From positions 1 to 9,026 of the forward strand of contig JAGQQP010000136.1 in assembly GCA_020426085.1 (NCBI GenBank): a DNA stretch of 9,026 bases, given 5' to 3'. The position numbers were made by a program, and so were the translations under genes. The stretch comes from Planctomycetaceae bacterium (lineage in GTDB: Bacteria > Planctomycetota > Planctomycetia > Planctomycetales > Planctomycetaceae). How positions within the stretch are numbered: position 1 is the stretch's first letter; each line of letters starts with the position of its first letter. Under the pieces are notes generated by a model. The model did not search any database, was not told the origin of the DNA, and saw only the letters and a list, made by a program, of their open reading frames with translations. Of this stretch, positions 1 to 5,322 are shown piece by piece.

Positions 1-58
1 AATTTAATATACTCGGTCCAAATGGACTTGGAGACGCTACAGTAAAACGGGACACTGT

Positions 59-664
59 TCACTCGGGCTTGTCTTCAGTCGGTTCGAGCTCCCGTTTCTT
101 CATGAAGTGAATGTCCATGCTGGATTTTTGCAGCAGTTCGTAGCGTTCCCAGACTGGCGGGCATTCGAATTCCGCATCCCGGGGTGTTCTCAGCAGCAGA
201 TGACAGTCTGCGGATGAGATATTCTCTTTCGACAAGCGTTGTATCGATTCATAGAGACGCGAGCCTGGTTTGAGATCGTCAATCATTTTGTAAGGCGGGT
301 CTAAAAAAATCAGGTTAAAAGGCACAAAGTCCGGTACATTTTTGGGCCGAAAGGAAGAGAGCAAGGCATTGGTTTTCCAGCAGAGTGTGGTGTCTTCGGC
401 TCCGATACTTTCAACATTGCGTTTGAGCAGTTCGTGCGCTTTGCGGTCCTGTTCAATGAAGACCACACTGGCGGCGCCTCTGCTGAGTGCTTCCAGTCCG
501 AGGGAACCTGTTCCTGAATAGATATCGGCCACACGTTTGTCTTTCACGGTGTCCCCCAGCCATTCGAAGAGGACTTCTTTGACAAAGTCGGTAATAGGTC
601 TGGTGGTCTGTCCGGGGTTGGAATGCAGTTTCCGACGACGATATTTGCCTGCAATAATTCGCAC
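59..664 (-). CDS. rsmD: 16S rRNA (guanine966-N2)-methyltransferase RsmD
   Basis: RsmD methylates the exocyclic N2 of a guanine in the 30S head (G966 in E. coli numbering) with S-adenosylmethionine, acting in the cytoplasm on assembled small-subunit particles. The 201-residue product fits the family length. It opens with the typical MRIIAGKYRRRKL and then RPITDFVKEVLF (residues 22-33). The Rossmann SAM-binding motif ADIYSGTGS is at 46-54, an acidic SAM-ribose position falls at FIEQD (69-73), and the catalytic motif IV is DPPY at 122-125. The start is GTG (664-662). It is chosen because the family's conserved N-terminus begins exactly there; no clear Shine-Dalgarno precedes it. The stop is TGA. 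It is the last of three same-strand genes, 109 bases after the FHA gene, so co-transcription is possible. The Glu/Lys-rich tail after about 190 is unlikely to be catalytic. The identity is seen directly from motifs; the exact target base is inferred from the family. Confidence 0.95.
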   Translation of the reverse strand: MRIIAGKYRRRKLHSNPGQTTRPITDFVKEVLFEWLGDTVKDKRVADIYSGTGSLGLEALSRGAASVVFIEQDRKAHELLKRNVESIGAEDTTLCWKTNALLSSFRPKNVPDFVPFNLIFLDPPYKMIDDLKPGSRLYESIQRLSKENISSADCHLLLRTPRDAEFECPPVWERYELLQKSSMDIHFMKKRELEPTEDKPE

Positions 665-688
665 TGTAATGCCATTTCAATAGAACGG

Positions 689-713
689 GTGTGAACCAGC
701 ATTGGGTGCACAC
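689..713. repeat. Imperfect hairpin between FHA gene and rsmD
   Basis: Arms GTGTGAACC (689-697) and GGTGCACAC (705-713) pair over 9 positions with one mismatch around a 7-base loop. It lies in the 109-base gap between the FHA gene and rsmD. No T-tract follows on either strand, so I do not call it a terminator. It could be an mRNA processing or stability element, or chance. Confidence 0.3.
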
Positions 714-773
714 GAGGGTATCAGGTTGCTTTTCTCAGGCGATTGTATAGAGGCTGTTACGGAATGAGAAGGA

Positions 774-1352
774 TCATTGCTTTTCCTGCTGTTCCCGGGC
801 AACCCGTTCCCAATGCTGTTTAATAATTTCAGCAGCTTCTTCCGCAACGGAGTGGAATTCCTTTTTCGCCCGGTATGCTTTGACCGCAGGCTTGACTGTG
901 GCATTATCCTGGGGTGGTAACTGTGAAGAGTGAATAATGGTTGTGTCACCGGAGTTCACTTCCGTTTCGTCAGCCTCTTCAGAAAGCCAGGTTGAGATTT
1001 CATCATCAGACAGGGGGGCCGATTTATCTGGACTGAGATTAGCCGGTTTGGGGATTGTCTTTTTGGATCCCACCAGTTCAAACAACATGGGGCCGATGCG
1101 TAAGTGGTCACCGGGATGAAGCAGGCATTCAGTCTGTACCCGTTTATCATTGACGAAAGTGCCGTTCTGACTTTCCAGATCGACGACAAAAAGCTGTCCG
1201 TCACGACTCTGCAGTTCGCAGTGTTTGCGGCTGACATCCGGGTCAGAAACGCGGACATCGCAGTCGAGTTCTCTCCCGATCGTGATGTTTCTTTCCGGCA
1301 GCTTCAGAGTTTTTCCTTTGTATTTCCCCGATTGAATAATGAACTTTGTCAT
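774..1352 (-). CDS. FHA-domain protein (phosphothreonine-binding adaptor)
   Basis: A 192-residue soluble protein with an N-terminal forkhead-associated domain (about residues 1-95) and a low-complexity acidic tail. The FHA signature is complete: GR at 26-27, SRKH at 41-44 (the Ser/Arg that contact phosphothreonine and the structural His) and NGT at 63-65, on the usual beta-strand pattern. FHA domains dock onto phosphothreonine peptides, usually made by Ser/Thr kinases. The tail (about 96-192) has an acidic stretch around 115-135 (DDEIS..WLSEEADE), several threonines that could themselves be phosphorylated, and a charged C-terminal helix (about 166-192). No signal peptide or membrane segment is visible. 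ATG start at 1352 is supported by AAAGG nine bases upstream. It follows the response-regulator gene by 203 bases on the same strand, suggesting signalling, but no kinase is in the window. The partner is unknown. Confidence 0.87.
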   Translation of the reverse strand: MTKFIIQSGKYKGKTLKLPERNITIGRELDCDVRVSDPDVSRKHCELQSRDGQLFVVDLESQNGTFVNDKRVQTECLLHPGDHLRIGPMLFELVGSKKTIPKPANLSPDKSAPLSDDEISTWLSEEADETEVNSGDTTIIHSSQLPPQDNATVKPAVKAYRAKKEFHSVAEEAAEIIKQHWERVAREQQEKQ

Positions 1353-1462
1353 TTACTGTGGCCTTTAAGTGATGATGTGAACTCAGGGATGAAAACACGG
1401 GATAAGGTCAGGTGTTCGAGCCTGGCTGAATGACAGGTATGATCTGATTTTAGCGGTATCAG

Positions 1463-1488
1463 TTTTCATTGATTGCATCTAATGAAAA
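1463..1488. repeat. AT-rich inverted repeat between response regulator and FHA gene
   Basis: TTTTCATT (1463-1470) and AATGAAAA (1481-1488) are perfect 8-base arms around a 10-base loop, in the 203-base gap before the FHA gene. A TAAAAT-like hexamer reading leftward lies just past it, but I could not find a convincing -35 partner. It may be an operator or part of the FHA promoter region; function unknown. Confidence 0.3.
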
Positions 1489-1510
1489 TCAGAAAAGGAG
1501 AACTGGCTAT

Positions 1511-1537
1511 CAGGAGCAGAAGTGATTTCTGCTCCTG
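1511..1537 (-). terminator. Strong hairpin 19 bases after the response-regulator stop (no U-tract)
   Basis: CAGGAGCAGAA (1511-1521) and TTCTGCTCCTG (1527-1537) form a perfect 11-bp stem with a 5-base loop. It sits immediately downstream of the response-regulator stop on the minus strand. The bases that follow it in that direction (ATAGCC) are not a T-tract, so it is not a textbook intrinsic terminator. Its position argues for 3'-end formation or mRNA protection. Confidence 0.5.
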
Positions 1538-1555
1538 AAAAATAGTGTTTTATGA

Positions 1556-2119
1556 TTAATCATGCAGTGGAACAATCAGTGCATCTCTGCAGGCTGGGCA
1601 GGTCAGAGTGCGTCCGCGATGTTTCACTTTGACCTTGATTCGTTTACCGCAGCCGCAGAAAAAATGAATGTGTTCTTCAGAGATATTCGCAGGGGTTTCA
1701 GTGTGAGCGTGTTCCCACACATCGTCTGAAATGACTTTGATCAATTCGAGGAGTTCATCGGTGTCAAATGGTTTCACCAGATAACCATCTGCCCCCACTC
1801 GATTTGCCAGATGACGTGATTCGGGTGAGTCGATCGCAGTCAGAATCAGAATGGGAACGTCACTTTCTTTCTGCTTCATGCGTTCGCAGATTTCAAAACC
1901 GCTTTCCTGTGGCATAATCAGATCCAGAATTACGAAATCCGGTTTGTGCATGCTGAAAGAAGAATGGGCCTGTCCGCCATCTTTTGCGACAGTCACATGG
2001 TAAGCGTGTTGTTCCAGCAGTGTTTTCAGGAAAAAAGCGGTATCCTGTTCGTCGTCTACAACGAGAATATGATTGACGATGGAAGAAGTAAGTTCCGGGC
2101 GAATTTCATTGATAGCCAT
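1556..2119 (-). CDS. Response regulator: receiver domain fused to a C-terminal zinc ribbon
   Basis: A 187-residue two-part protein. Residues about 16-130 are a CheY-like receiver with all key positions: acidic pair D22/D23, phospho-acceptor D66 in ILDLIMP, T94 in LTA, and K116 in VKPF. After a polar linker (about 132-150) comes a compact cysteine module: FFCGCGKRIKVKV then RTLTCPACR, with C155, C157, C174 and C177. This is a likely Zn ribbon of the CxC...CxxC type. There is no helix-turn-helix, cyclase or other standard output domain, so the ribbon may be the output (protein or nucleic-acid contact). ATG at 2119 is supported by GGAG eight or so bases upstream. No histidine kinase is adjacent, so it is an orphan regulator. 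It is followed by the FHA gene on the same strand. Receiver function is certain by motif; the zinc-ribbon role is an inference. Confidence 0.92.
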   Translation of the reverse strand: MAINEIRPELTSSIVNHILVVDDEQDTAFFLKTLLEQHAYHVTVAKDGGQAHSSFSMHKPDFVILDLIMPQESGFEICERMKQKESDVPILILTAIDSPESRHLANRVGADGYLVKPFDTDELLELIKVISDDVWEHAHTETPANISEEHIHFFCGCGKRIKVKVKHRGRTLTCPACRDALIVPLHD

Positions 2120-2182
2120 TGTGGAGACTCTCCATTACAGTGTCCCCGATTCCGTCGGGCGGGTTTGCGATTTGGAATAATC

Positions 2183-2206
2183 TGCAGAGATTTCAGTTTG
2201 CAGAGA
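2183..2206. repeat. Short direct repeat upstream of the response regulator
   Basis: TGCAGAGA occurs at 2183-2190 and again at 2199-2206, a 16-base period, 64-87 bases upstream of the response-regulator ATG. Two half-sites on nearly the same helical face could be an operator, for example for autoregulation by a phosphorylated regulator. The repeat is short and may be chance. Confidence 0.3.
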
Positions 2207-2391
2207 CTGCCTTGGTATCAAAATTGTCGAGTTAATGAGTTGTTATTCGTCAATAGAAGTCCGTTATGAAATTGAATGATCTTGTAATAAAAGCGTAATA
2301 TTTATTATCCCACAGCAGTAAATAATTAACACGGCAAAAGTTTTTTTTTCGAAGGAAATAGCAAAAAGTCCTGAAAAACAGGGCAAATACA

Positions 2392-2420
2392 TTGACTTTT
2401 GGAATTAAGATTACTTTACT
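2392..2420 (+). promoter_or_regulatory. Candidate sigma70-type promoter for the HU gene
   Basis: TTGACT (2392-2397), a 17-base spacer, then TTTACT (2415-2420). The -35 matches the consensus at 5 of 6 bases, the -10 at 4 of 6. An AT-rich block lies upstream. It predicts a leader of roughly 115 bases before the ATG at 2541. Other -10 registers are possible. Confidence 0.4.
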
Positions 2421-2529
2421 TACGCTTGGCTCGGAGAGAGTGAGACCTTGAATCCAGGCCTGAAAACAAATTGGCAACTCATTATGACGAGGTGGAAATC
2501 CACTTCTTTCATTTTCAAATTTCAGTATC

Positions 2530-2534
2530 AGGAG
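2530..2534 (+). promoter_or_regulatory. Ribosome binding site fixing the HU start
   Basis: AGGAG at 2530-2534 lies six bases before the ATG at 2541. The frame is open upstream to an ATG at 2448, but that extension (rich in W, F and Q) does not resemble the family and has no Shine-Dalgarno. The 2541 start is therefore preferred. Confidence 0.8.
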
Positions 2535-2540
2535 TTCACG

Positions 2541-2870
2541 ATGGCAGCAAAGGCTACGACTAAAGATAAGCCACTTACCAAAACAGAGATCCTCAATGCA
2601 CTGGCTGAAGGTTCTGGACTCACCAAGAAAGAAGTGACCGCAGTTCTGGATGAATTAAGCTCTCTGATTTCCAAAAATCTGGGCAAGCGTGGTCCTGGTG
2701 TTTTCAACATGCCTGGACTTCTGAAGATTCAGGTTCAGCGCAAACCTGCCACTAAAGCAACCACACGCCCCAACCCATTTAAGCCCGGCGAAATGATGCA
2801 GGTTGCTGCCAAGCCAGCTCGCAATGTCGTCAAAGTACGACCTCTTAAAGCACTGAAAGAGATGGTCTAA
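2541..2870 (+). CDS. HU/IHF-family DNA-binding protein
   Basis: A 109-residue basic nucleoid protein of the HU/IHF fold, which dimerises and bends DNA with two beta-arms. A Lys/Thr-rich N-terminal stretch (1-13) precedes the first helices, LTKTEILNALAEGSGLTKKEV (12-32, matching the family's SELIDAIAEKADLSKK block). The dimer helix is at about 33-49, and the strand with GPGVFNMPGLLKIQVQ at 51-66 replaces the usual VxLxGFGTF. The arm carries the conserved Asn-Pro at its tip (RPNPFKPGE, 76-84) and the C-terminus is VKVRPLKALKEMV. The protein is about 19 residues longer than E. coli HU, mainly from the basic N-terminus and an enlarged arm (KPATKATT). ATG at 2541 follows AGGAG. It stands alone, with a strong hairpin 36 bases after the stop. 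Whether it behaves as HU or as a more specific IHF-like protein cannot be read from the sequence. Confidence 0.92.
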   Translation: MAAKATTKDKPLTKTEILNALAEGSGLTKKEVTAVLDELSSLISKNLGKRGPGVFNMPGLLKIQVQRKPATKATTRPNPFKPGEMMQVAAKPARNVVKVRPLKALKEMV

Positions 2871-2905
2871 GTTCCATCGCTTTTCGCTGATGATACAACC
2901 CTCAA

Positions 2906-2937
2906 AGATGCAGCTCCTGATTCAGGATGCTGCATCT
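2906..2937 (+). terminator. Strong 14-bp hairpin after the HU gene (no U-tract)
   Basis: AGATGCAGC (2906-2914) pairs with GCTGCATCT (2929-2937), and inside it TCCTG (2915-2919) pairs with CAGGA (2923-2927) around an ATT loop, with one bulged T at 2928. The structure begins 36 bases past the HU stop. CGACAGG follows rather than a T-run. It is a likely mRNA 3'-end structure, but its termination mechanism is uncertain. Confidence 0.5.
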
Positions 2938-3144
2938 CGACAGGTTGATCGACAGTTCGCGTTTCCTTTTCGGTGCATCATTCACTGATTTAAGCCTGAT
3001 CTGAACCGACTTGACTTTTCTCAAGTAGAGTCCGATTTTAGGGCTTAAAGTCCTGAAACATCAAATTTTATTTGAAATTTAGGTGTTTTTTGTAAAGAGT
3101 GATTTTGTGTCGACTGTGAATATGCCAATTGTCGTAAGTCTTTT

Positions 3145-3174
3145 TTGAGTTGTATCTTGCGATTGCAGTATAAT
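3145..3174 (+). promoter_or_regulatory. csrA: Distal candidate promoter upstream of csrA
   Basis: TTGAGT (3145-3150), an 18-base spacer, then a perfect TATAAT (3169-3174). Transcription would begin about 3181. The first bases form a 7-bp hairpin (TCAGCTG 3178-3184 with CAGCTGA 3190-3196), giving a leader of roughly 220 bases before csrA. Confidence 0.5.
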
Positions 3175-3249
3175 ACCTCAGCTGCCTGTCAGCTGATTCT
3201 CTCTATGTCCGTTTGCGGTATCAGTGTGCTGCTGCGTTGCGCCAGCCTC

Positions 3250-3278
3250 TTGACGCTCTAAATGTGGACATGTAAAAT
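3250..3278 (+). promoter_or_regulatory. csrA: Proximal candidate promoter of csrA
   Basis: TTGACG (3250-3255), an exact 17-base spacer, and TAAAAT (3273-3278): five of six consensus bases in each hexamer. The predicted start near 3285 gives a leader of about 115 bases that contains three hairpins before the csrA ATG. This is the best-spaced promoter in the region. Confidence 0.6.
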
Positions 3279-3295
3279 CTGTACGTTAATAAATC

Positions 3296-3383
3296 ATCAG
3301 TATTTTCACTGATAGATTGCAGTGGTGTAAAGCCTACCAGTCAACACCACGTCAGGATTTACGTAGGATGCTTTATGTATCCT
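3296..3383 (+). promoter_or_regulatory. csrA: Structured csrA leader with three successive hairpins
   Basis: Hairpin 1: ATCAGT 3296-3301 with ACTGAT 3308-3313. Hairpin 2: GTGGTGT 3322-3328 with ACACCAC 3344-3350. Hairpin 3: AGGAT 3365-3369 with ATCCT 3379-3383, ending near the ribosome binding site. An alternative pairing CACTG 3307-3311 with CAGTG 3320-3324 would exclude hairpins 1 and 2. GGA triplets, the core of CsrA sites, occur at 3355-3357 and 3366-3368. CsrA autoregulation through its own leader is known in other bacteria; here it is inferred. Confidence 0.4.
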
Positions 3384-3399
3384 GAGAGAGAACAATGGC

Positions 3400-3636
3400 A
3401 TGTTAGTTTTATCCCGAAAGAAAAATGAGAAAATCGTGATTGACGAGAATATCGTCATTACGATCGTCGAGATACGCGGTGATAAAGTCCGCCTGGGGAT
3501 CGAGGCGCCTCGAGAAGTGCCCATTCACCGTAGTGAAGTTTACGACGCAATTCAAAACGAACAGAATTCCGTTCCCGAAGAACCGAACTCAGTTTCCGAT
3601 ACCACAAAGAATGATGCATCGGAGTTACTGCAGTAA
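3400..3636 (+). CDS. csrA: Carbon storage regulator CsrA (RNA-binding translational regulator)
   Basis: CsrA is a small homodimer that binds GGA motifs in mRNA leaders and blocks or modulates translation, typically tuning carbon flux, motility and attachment. The 78-residue product carries the whole core: [14 protein letters not shown] at 1-14, [14 protein letters not shown] at 24-37 and VPIHRSEVY at 40-48. The RNA-contacting residues L4, R6 and R44 are all present. The polar, Asn/Ser/Glu-rich tail after about 52 makes it longer than the 61-residue E. coli protein and looks disordered. ATG at 3400 is preceded by AGAGAG nine bases upstream, and the preceding ATG at 3395 opens only a three-codon frame. 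The gene stands alone, with no fliW, flagellin or csrB-like gene beside it in the window. It has two candidate promoters and a T-tract terminator. Confidence 0.95.
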   Translation: MLVLSRKKNEKIVIDENIVITIVEIRGDKVRLGIEAPREVPIHRSEVYDAIQNEQNSVPEEPNSVSDTTKNDASELLQ

Positions 3637-3670
3637 TCATTCTGTTTGTACATCTATCGAATACTAACGT

Positions 3671-3693
3671 GCCGCTTCACCGCGGCTTTTTTT
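3671..3693 (+). terminator. csrA: Intrinsic terminator of csrA
   Basis: GCCGC (3671-3675), a 6-base loop, GCGGC (3682-3686), then seven T (3687-3693). It starts 35 bases after the csrA stop. A longer alternative stem, GTGCCGCT 3669-3676 with AGCGGCAC 3694-3701, overlaps it and is mutually exclusive with the terminator hairpin. Confidence 0.85.
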
Positions 3694-3779
3694 AGCGGCA
3701 CAGATTCTTCGGAAATCAGTCCAGCCAGAGCAATTAGAAGTTTTTTTCAGAGATCCTGAATTCTATTAACGCCGTCCGC

Positions 3780-3807
3780 TTGACTTATCCGATGGAAAGC
3801 TTAGATT
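3780..3807 (+). promoter_or_regulatory. Candidate tRNA-Glu promoter
   Basis: TTGACT (3780-3785), a 16-base spacer, TAGATT (3802-3807). The predicted start is about 3814, only some eight bases before the mature tRNA 5' end at 3822, as expected for a monocistronic tRNA. The -10 is only a 4 of 6 match. Confidence 0.5.
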
Positions 3808-3821
3808 ACTATTCTCTTGAC

Positions 3822-3896
3822 GGCCCCATCGTCTAGTTAGGCCCAGGACATCGGGTTTTCATCCCGAAAACAGGGGTTCAAATCCCCTTGGGGTCA
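3822..3896 (+). tRNA. tRNA-Glu (anticodon TTC)
   Basis: The 75-base cloverleaf is complete. The acceptor stem GGCCCCA (3822-3828) pairs with TGGGGTC (3889-3895), including one G-T pair, and the discriminator is A3896. The D-arm is typical of tRNA-Glu (GTCTAGTTAGGCCCAGGAC). The anticodon stem TCGGG/CCGA-type pairs 3851-3855 with 3863-3867 around loop TTTTCAT, with anticodon TTC at 3858-3860. The T-arm AGGGG/CCCCT flanks TTCAAAT (3877-3883). It decodes GAA and GAG. CCA is not encoded (ATTTACC follows), so a CCA-adding enzyme must complete it. It is followed within nine bases by its own terminator. Confidence 0.97.
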
Positions 3897-3904
3897 TTTA
3901 CCCT

Positions 3905-3941
3905 GCAGCGACTATTATCCTGGATAGTCGCTGCTTTTTTT
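3905..3941 (+). terminator. Intrinsic terminator of tRNA-Glu
   Basis: A perfect 11-bp stem, GCAGCGACTAT (3905-3915) with ATAGTCGCTGC (3924-3934), an 8-base loop and seven T (3935-3941). The T-tract is only on the plus strand. The convergent aminotransferase stop is at 3956, so the hairpin may also block leftward transcripts, but without a U-tract in that direction. Confidence 0.93.
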
Positions 3942-3955
3942 ATGCGCCTGTTATC

Positions 3956-5146
3956 TTATTCTTTCCCCTCTGCGGTGAGCCTGAGAATGTCATCGGCATG
4001 CTCAGCGATACGAACGATCGCTCCTGCAATGGTTGTCATGTTTTCTTCGCTGGTGAGCAAAACCGGGTGATGCAGCACAATCATGTTGTGGTCGCATTCC
4101 GTCGCGATGTTGAGTTCATCAACTTGTCGGAATCGACGCCGGCTGTGAATCGCGTGGAGTGCCCTGAATCCCGGGTAGACGGCAATCCCTTCTGCCTGCA
4201 TCGCCTGGCAGAACAGATCGCGTGAGAGCCCTGAGAATGACGCAGGCTGATACAGGAAGCCTAACTTGTAGTAACCCGGCATGCTGGTTGTCTGTGGGGA
4301 GAGCTGCAGATTTTGGAAAGCGATCAGTCCTGAATCATTGCCAAGCTGTGTGAGAAGAATGTCCACCTGTTTCTGGCGAGTCTGATTCTGAGAATCGAGT
4401 GTTTCCATCTGAGGAAGCAGTAAGCCCGCCTGCAGTTCGGTCAGGGGGTAGGCTTCATTGCCGCGATGTGAATAGAGTCGAATCCGTTGTGCAATTTGTG
4501 GAGATCGTGTCAGAATCGCGCCCCCTCGCCCTGCTGTGAGCAGTTTACTGCCACCGAAACTGAGAATGCCAGTCTCGCCCCAGCTGCCCGCGATACGGCC
4601 TTCTATGAGTGCTCCCGGAACCTGACAGGCGTCTTCAATCACGGGAATCCCGCGCTGGTTGGCGATACCGGTGAGCGTCTGCATGGAAACAAGTCCACCA
4701 TGCAGGTGTGAGACCAGAATGCCTTTTGTGGAATCGGTAATGGCCTGTTCCAGTCGATTCAGATCGAGGTTAAAGTTTTCCGGGTTGACGTCTGTCAGAA
4801 CAGGAGTCGCGCCGACTGTCACAATATTTTTGAAATTTCCTTCAAAGTCATAAGCGGCGAGAATGACTTCATCACCAGGGCCGATCCCCAGACCCCGTAA
4901 TGCAAGTTCAACAGCAGCAGTCCCGCTTGAGCAGAGAATCACCTGTTCTGTCTGATGCAGATCGGCAAGTTTCTGTTGCAGCTGTCCGGAGTACGGACCA
5001 TGATACTTGCCCCAGTCACCCGTTTGTTGTGCCTGTTGCAGTACCTGATTGATGGCGGGATCGGGGAATGGCCAGTCGGGAGGCCCTTCGGGAAAAGCAG
5101 GAACTCCGCCGAGAATCGCTGGTTTTTCAGAGAGCAGGCTGTTCAT
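3956..5146 (-). CDS. DegT/DnrJ/EryC1/StrS-family PLP aminotransferase
   Basis: A 396-residue fold-type I pyridoxal-phosphate enzyme of the DegT/AHBA-synthase class, which usually transfers an amino group from Glu or Gln to a keto-sugar (lipopolysaccharide, S-layer or secondary-metabolite sugars). The start block AILGGVPAFPEGPPDWP (10-26) is typical. SSGTAAVELALRGLGIGPGDEV (from 73) contacts the PLP phosphate, EDACQ (171-175) supplies the Asp (D172) for the pyridine nitrogen, and SFGGSKLLTAGRGGA (196-210) holds the Schiff-base lysine, K201. A distal SHRGNEAY-like segment completes the site. The frame is open upstream to an ATG at 5248, but the extra 34 residues are hydrophobic and unlike the family, so ATG 5146 is preferred. 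No Shine-Dalgarno is clear at either. No glycan genes flank it, so the substrate cannot be named. It converges on the tRNA and is divergent from the GTPase. Confidence 0.92.
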   Translation of the reverse strand: MNSLLSEKPAILGGVPAFPEGPPDWPFPDPAINQVLQQAQQTGDWGKYHGPYSGQLQQKLADLHQTEQVILCSSGTAAVELALRGLGIGPGDEVILAAYDFEGNFKNIVTVGATPVLTDVNPENFNLDLNRLEQAITDSTKGILVSHLHGGLVSMQTLTGIANQRGIPVIEDACQVPGALIEGRIAGSWGETGILSFGGSKLLTAGRGGAILTRSPQIAQRIRLYSHRGNEAYPLTELQAGLLLPQMETLDSQNQTRQKQVDILLTQLGNDSGLIAFQNLQLSPQTTSMPGYYKLGFLYQPASFSGLSRDLFCQAMQAEGIAVYPGFRALHAIHSRRRFRQVDELNIATECDHNMIVLHHPVLLTSEENMTTIAGAIVRIAEHADDILRLTAEGKE

Positions 5147-5322
5147 TGGTGCGGGAACCGATTCAAATATAAGGTAGGAAATCGGAATTCGTAGATAACA
5201 TAGTATTATTCTGAAGAACGTTTGATTAAACTGGAGGCAGCACAGCATGTCGACGGAATTCCGAGGCGACCTGTGAAGCTTCCCGTTTGTTCTTCAACTT
5301 TAATATTCAAGTGAGTCATATT

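Larger units (their letters stand above)
2120..2540. other. Divergent intergenic region between response regulator and HU gene
   Basis: This 421-base region separates two divergently transcribed genes and I see no credible coding sequence in it. It holds the direct repeat at 2183-2206 and a small GC hairpin in the response-regulator leader (CCCGA 2145-2149 with TCGGG 2155-2159). There is an AT-rich inverted repeat (TAATAAA 2285-2291 with TTTATTA 2301-2307), a run of nine T at 2341-2349, and a candidate plus-strand promoter at 2392-2420. The AT-rich block 2285-2350 would suit intrinsically bent DNA or UP-element-like sequence upstream of the HU promoter. Confidence 0.6.
2871..3399. other. Long structured intergenic region between HU gene and csrA
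   Basis: No credible coding sequence is visible in these 529 bases. From left to right they hold the HU-end hairpin (2906-2937) and a tandem TCGACAG (2938-2944 and 2950-2956 approximately). Next is a nested inverted-repeat structure: TTTAAGCC near 2990-2997 and GGCTTAAA near 3041-3048 enclose ACTTGA-cttttc-TCAAGT near 3010-3027. AT-rich DNA with a run of T at 3141-3146 follows, then a distal promoter at 3145-3174, a proximal promoter at 3250-3278, and a leader with three successive hairpins (3296-3383). Most of the right half is best explained as the csrA promoter and leader. The part from 2980 to 3060 has no assigned role and could be a small RNA. Confidence 0.6.

Noticed and set aside
1..58. 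Small inverted repeat (GTCCA-aa-TGGAC) after the rsmD stop
   Set aside because: Two-base loop and no T-tract; too weak to call a terminator.
1395..1435. A tRNA T-arm-like TTCGAGC motif upstream of the FHA gene
   Set aside because: No acceptor, D or anticodon stems can be built around it; the match is only the short loop.
2250..2477. Minus-strand open frame between the response regulator and HU genes
   Set aside because: Composition (F, Y, N and K rich) reflects AT-rich intergenic DNA; no start signal or family resemblance, and it covers the HU promoter.
2448..2540. N-terminal extension of the HU protein from ATG 2448
   Set aside because: The extra residues do not resemble the family, and AGGAG lies six bases before ATG 2541; the extension overlaps the likely leader.
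3395..3406. Three-codon frame (Met-Ala-Cys-stop) overlapping the csrA start
   Set aside because: Far too short to judge; the ATGGCATGTTAG arrangement is probably chance, although translation there could affect csrA initiation.
5147..5248. Longer aminotransferase start at ATG 5248
   Set aside because: The 34 added residues are hydrophobic and unlike the conserved family start, and no ribosome binding site precedes them.
5181..5263. Two GGAATTC-containing palindromes in the aminotransferase-GTPase gap
   Set aside because: Short, unevenly spaced and not aligned with any convincing promoter; no support beyond chance.
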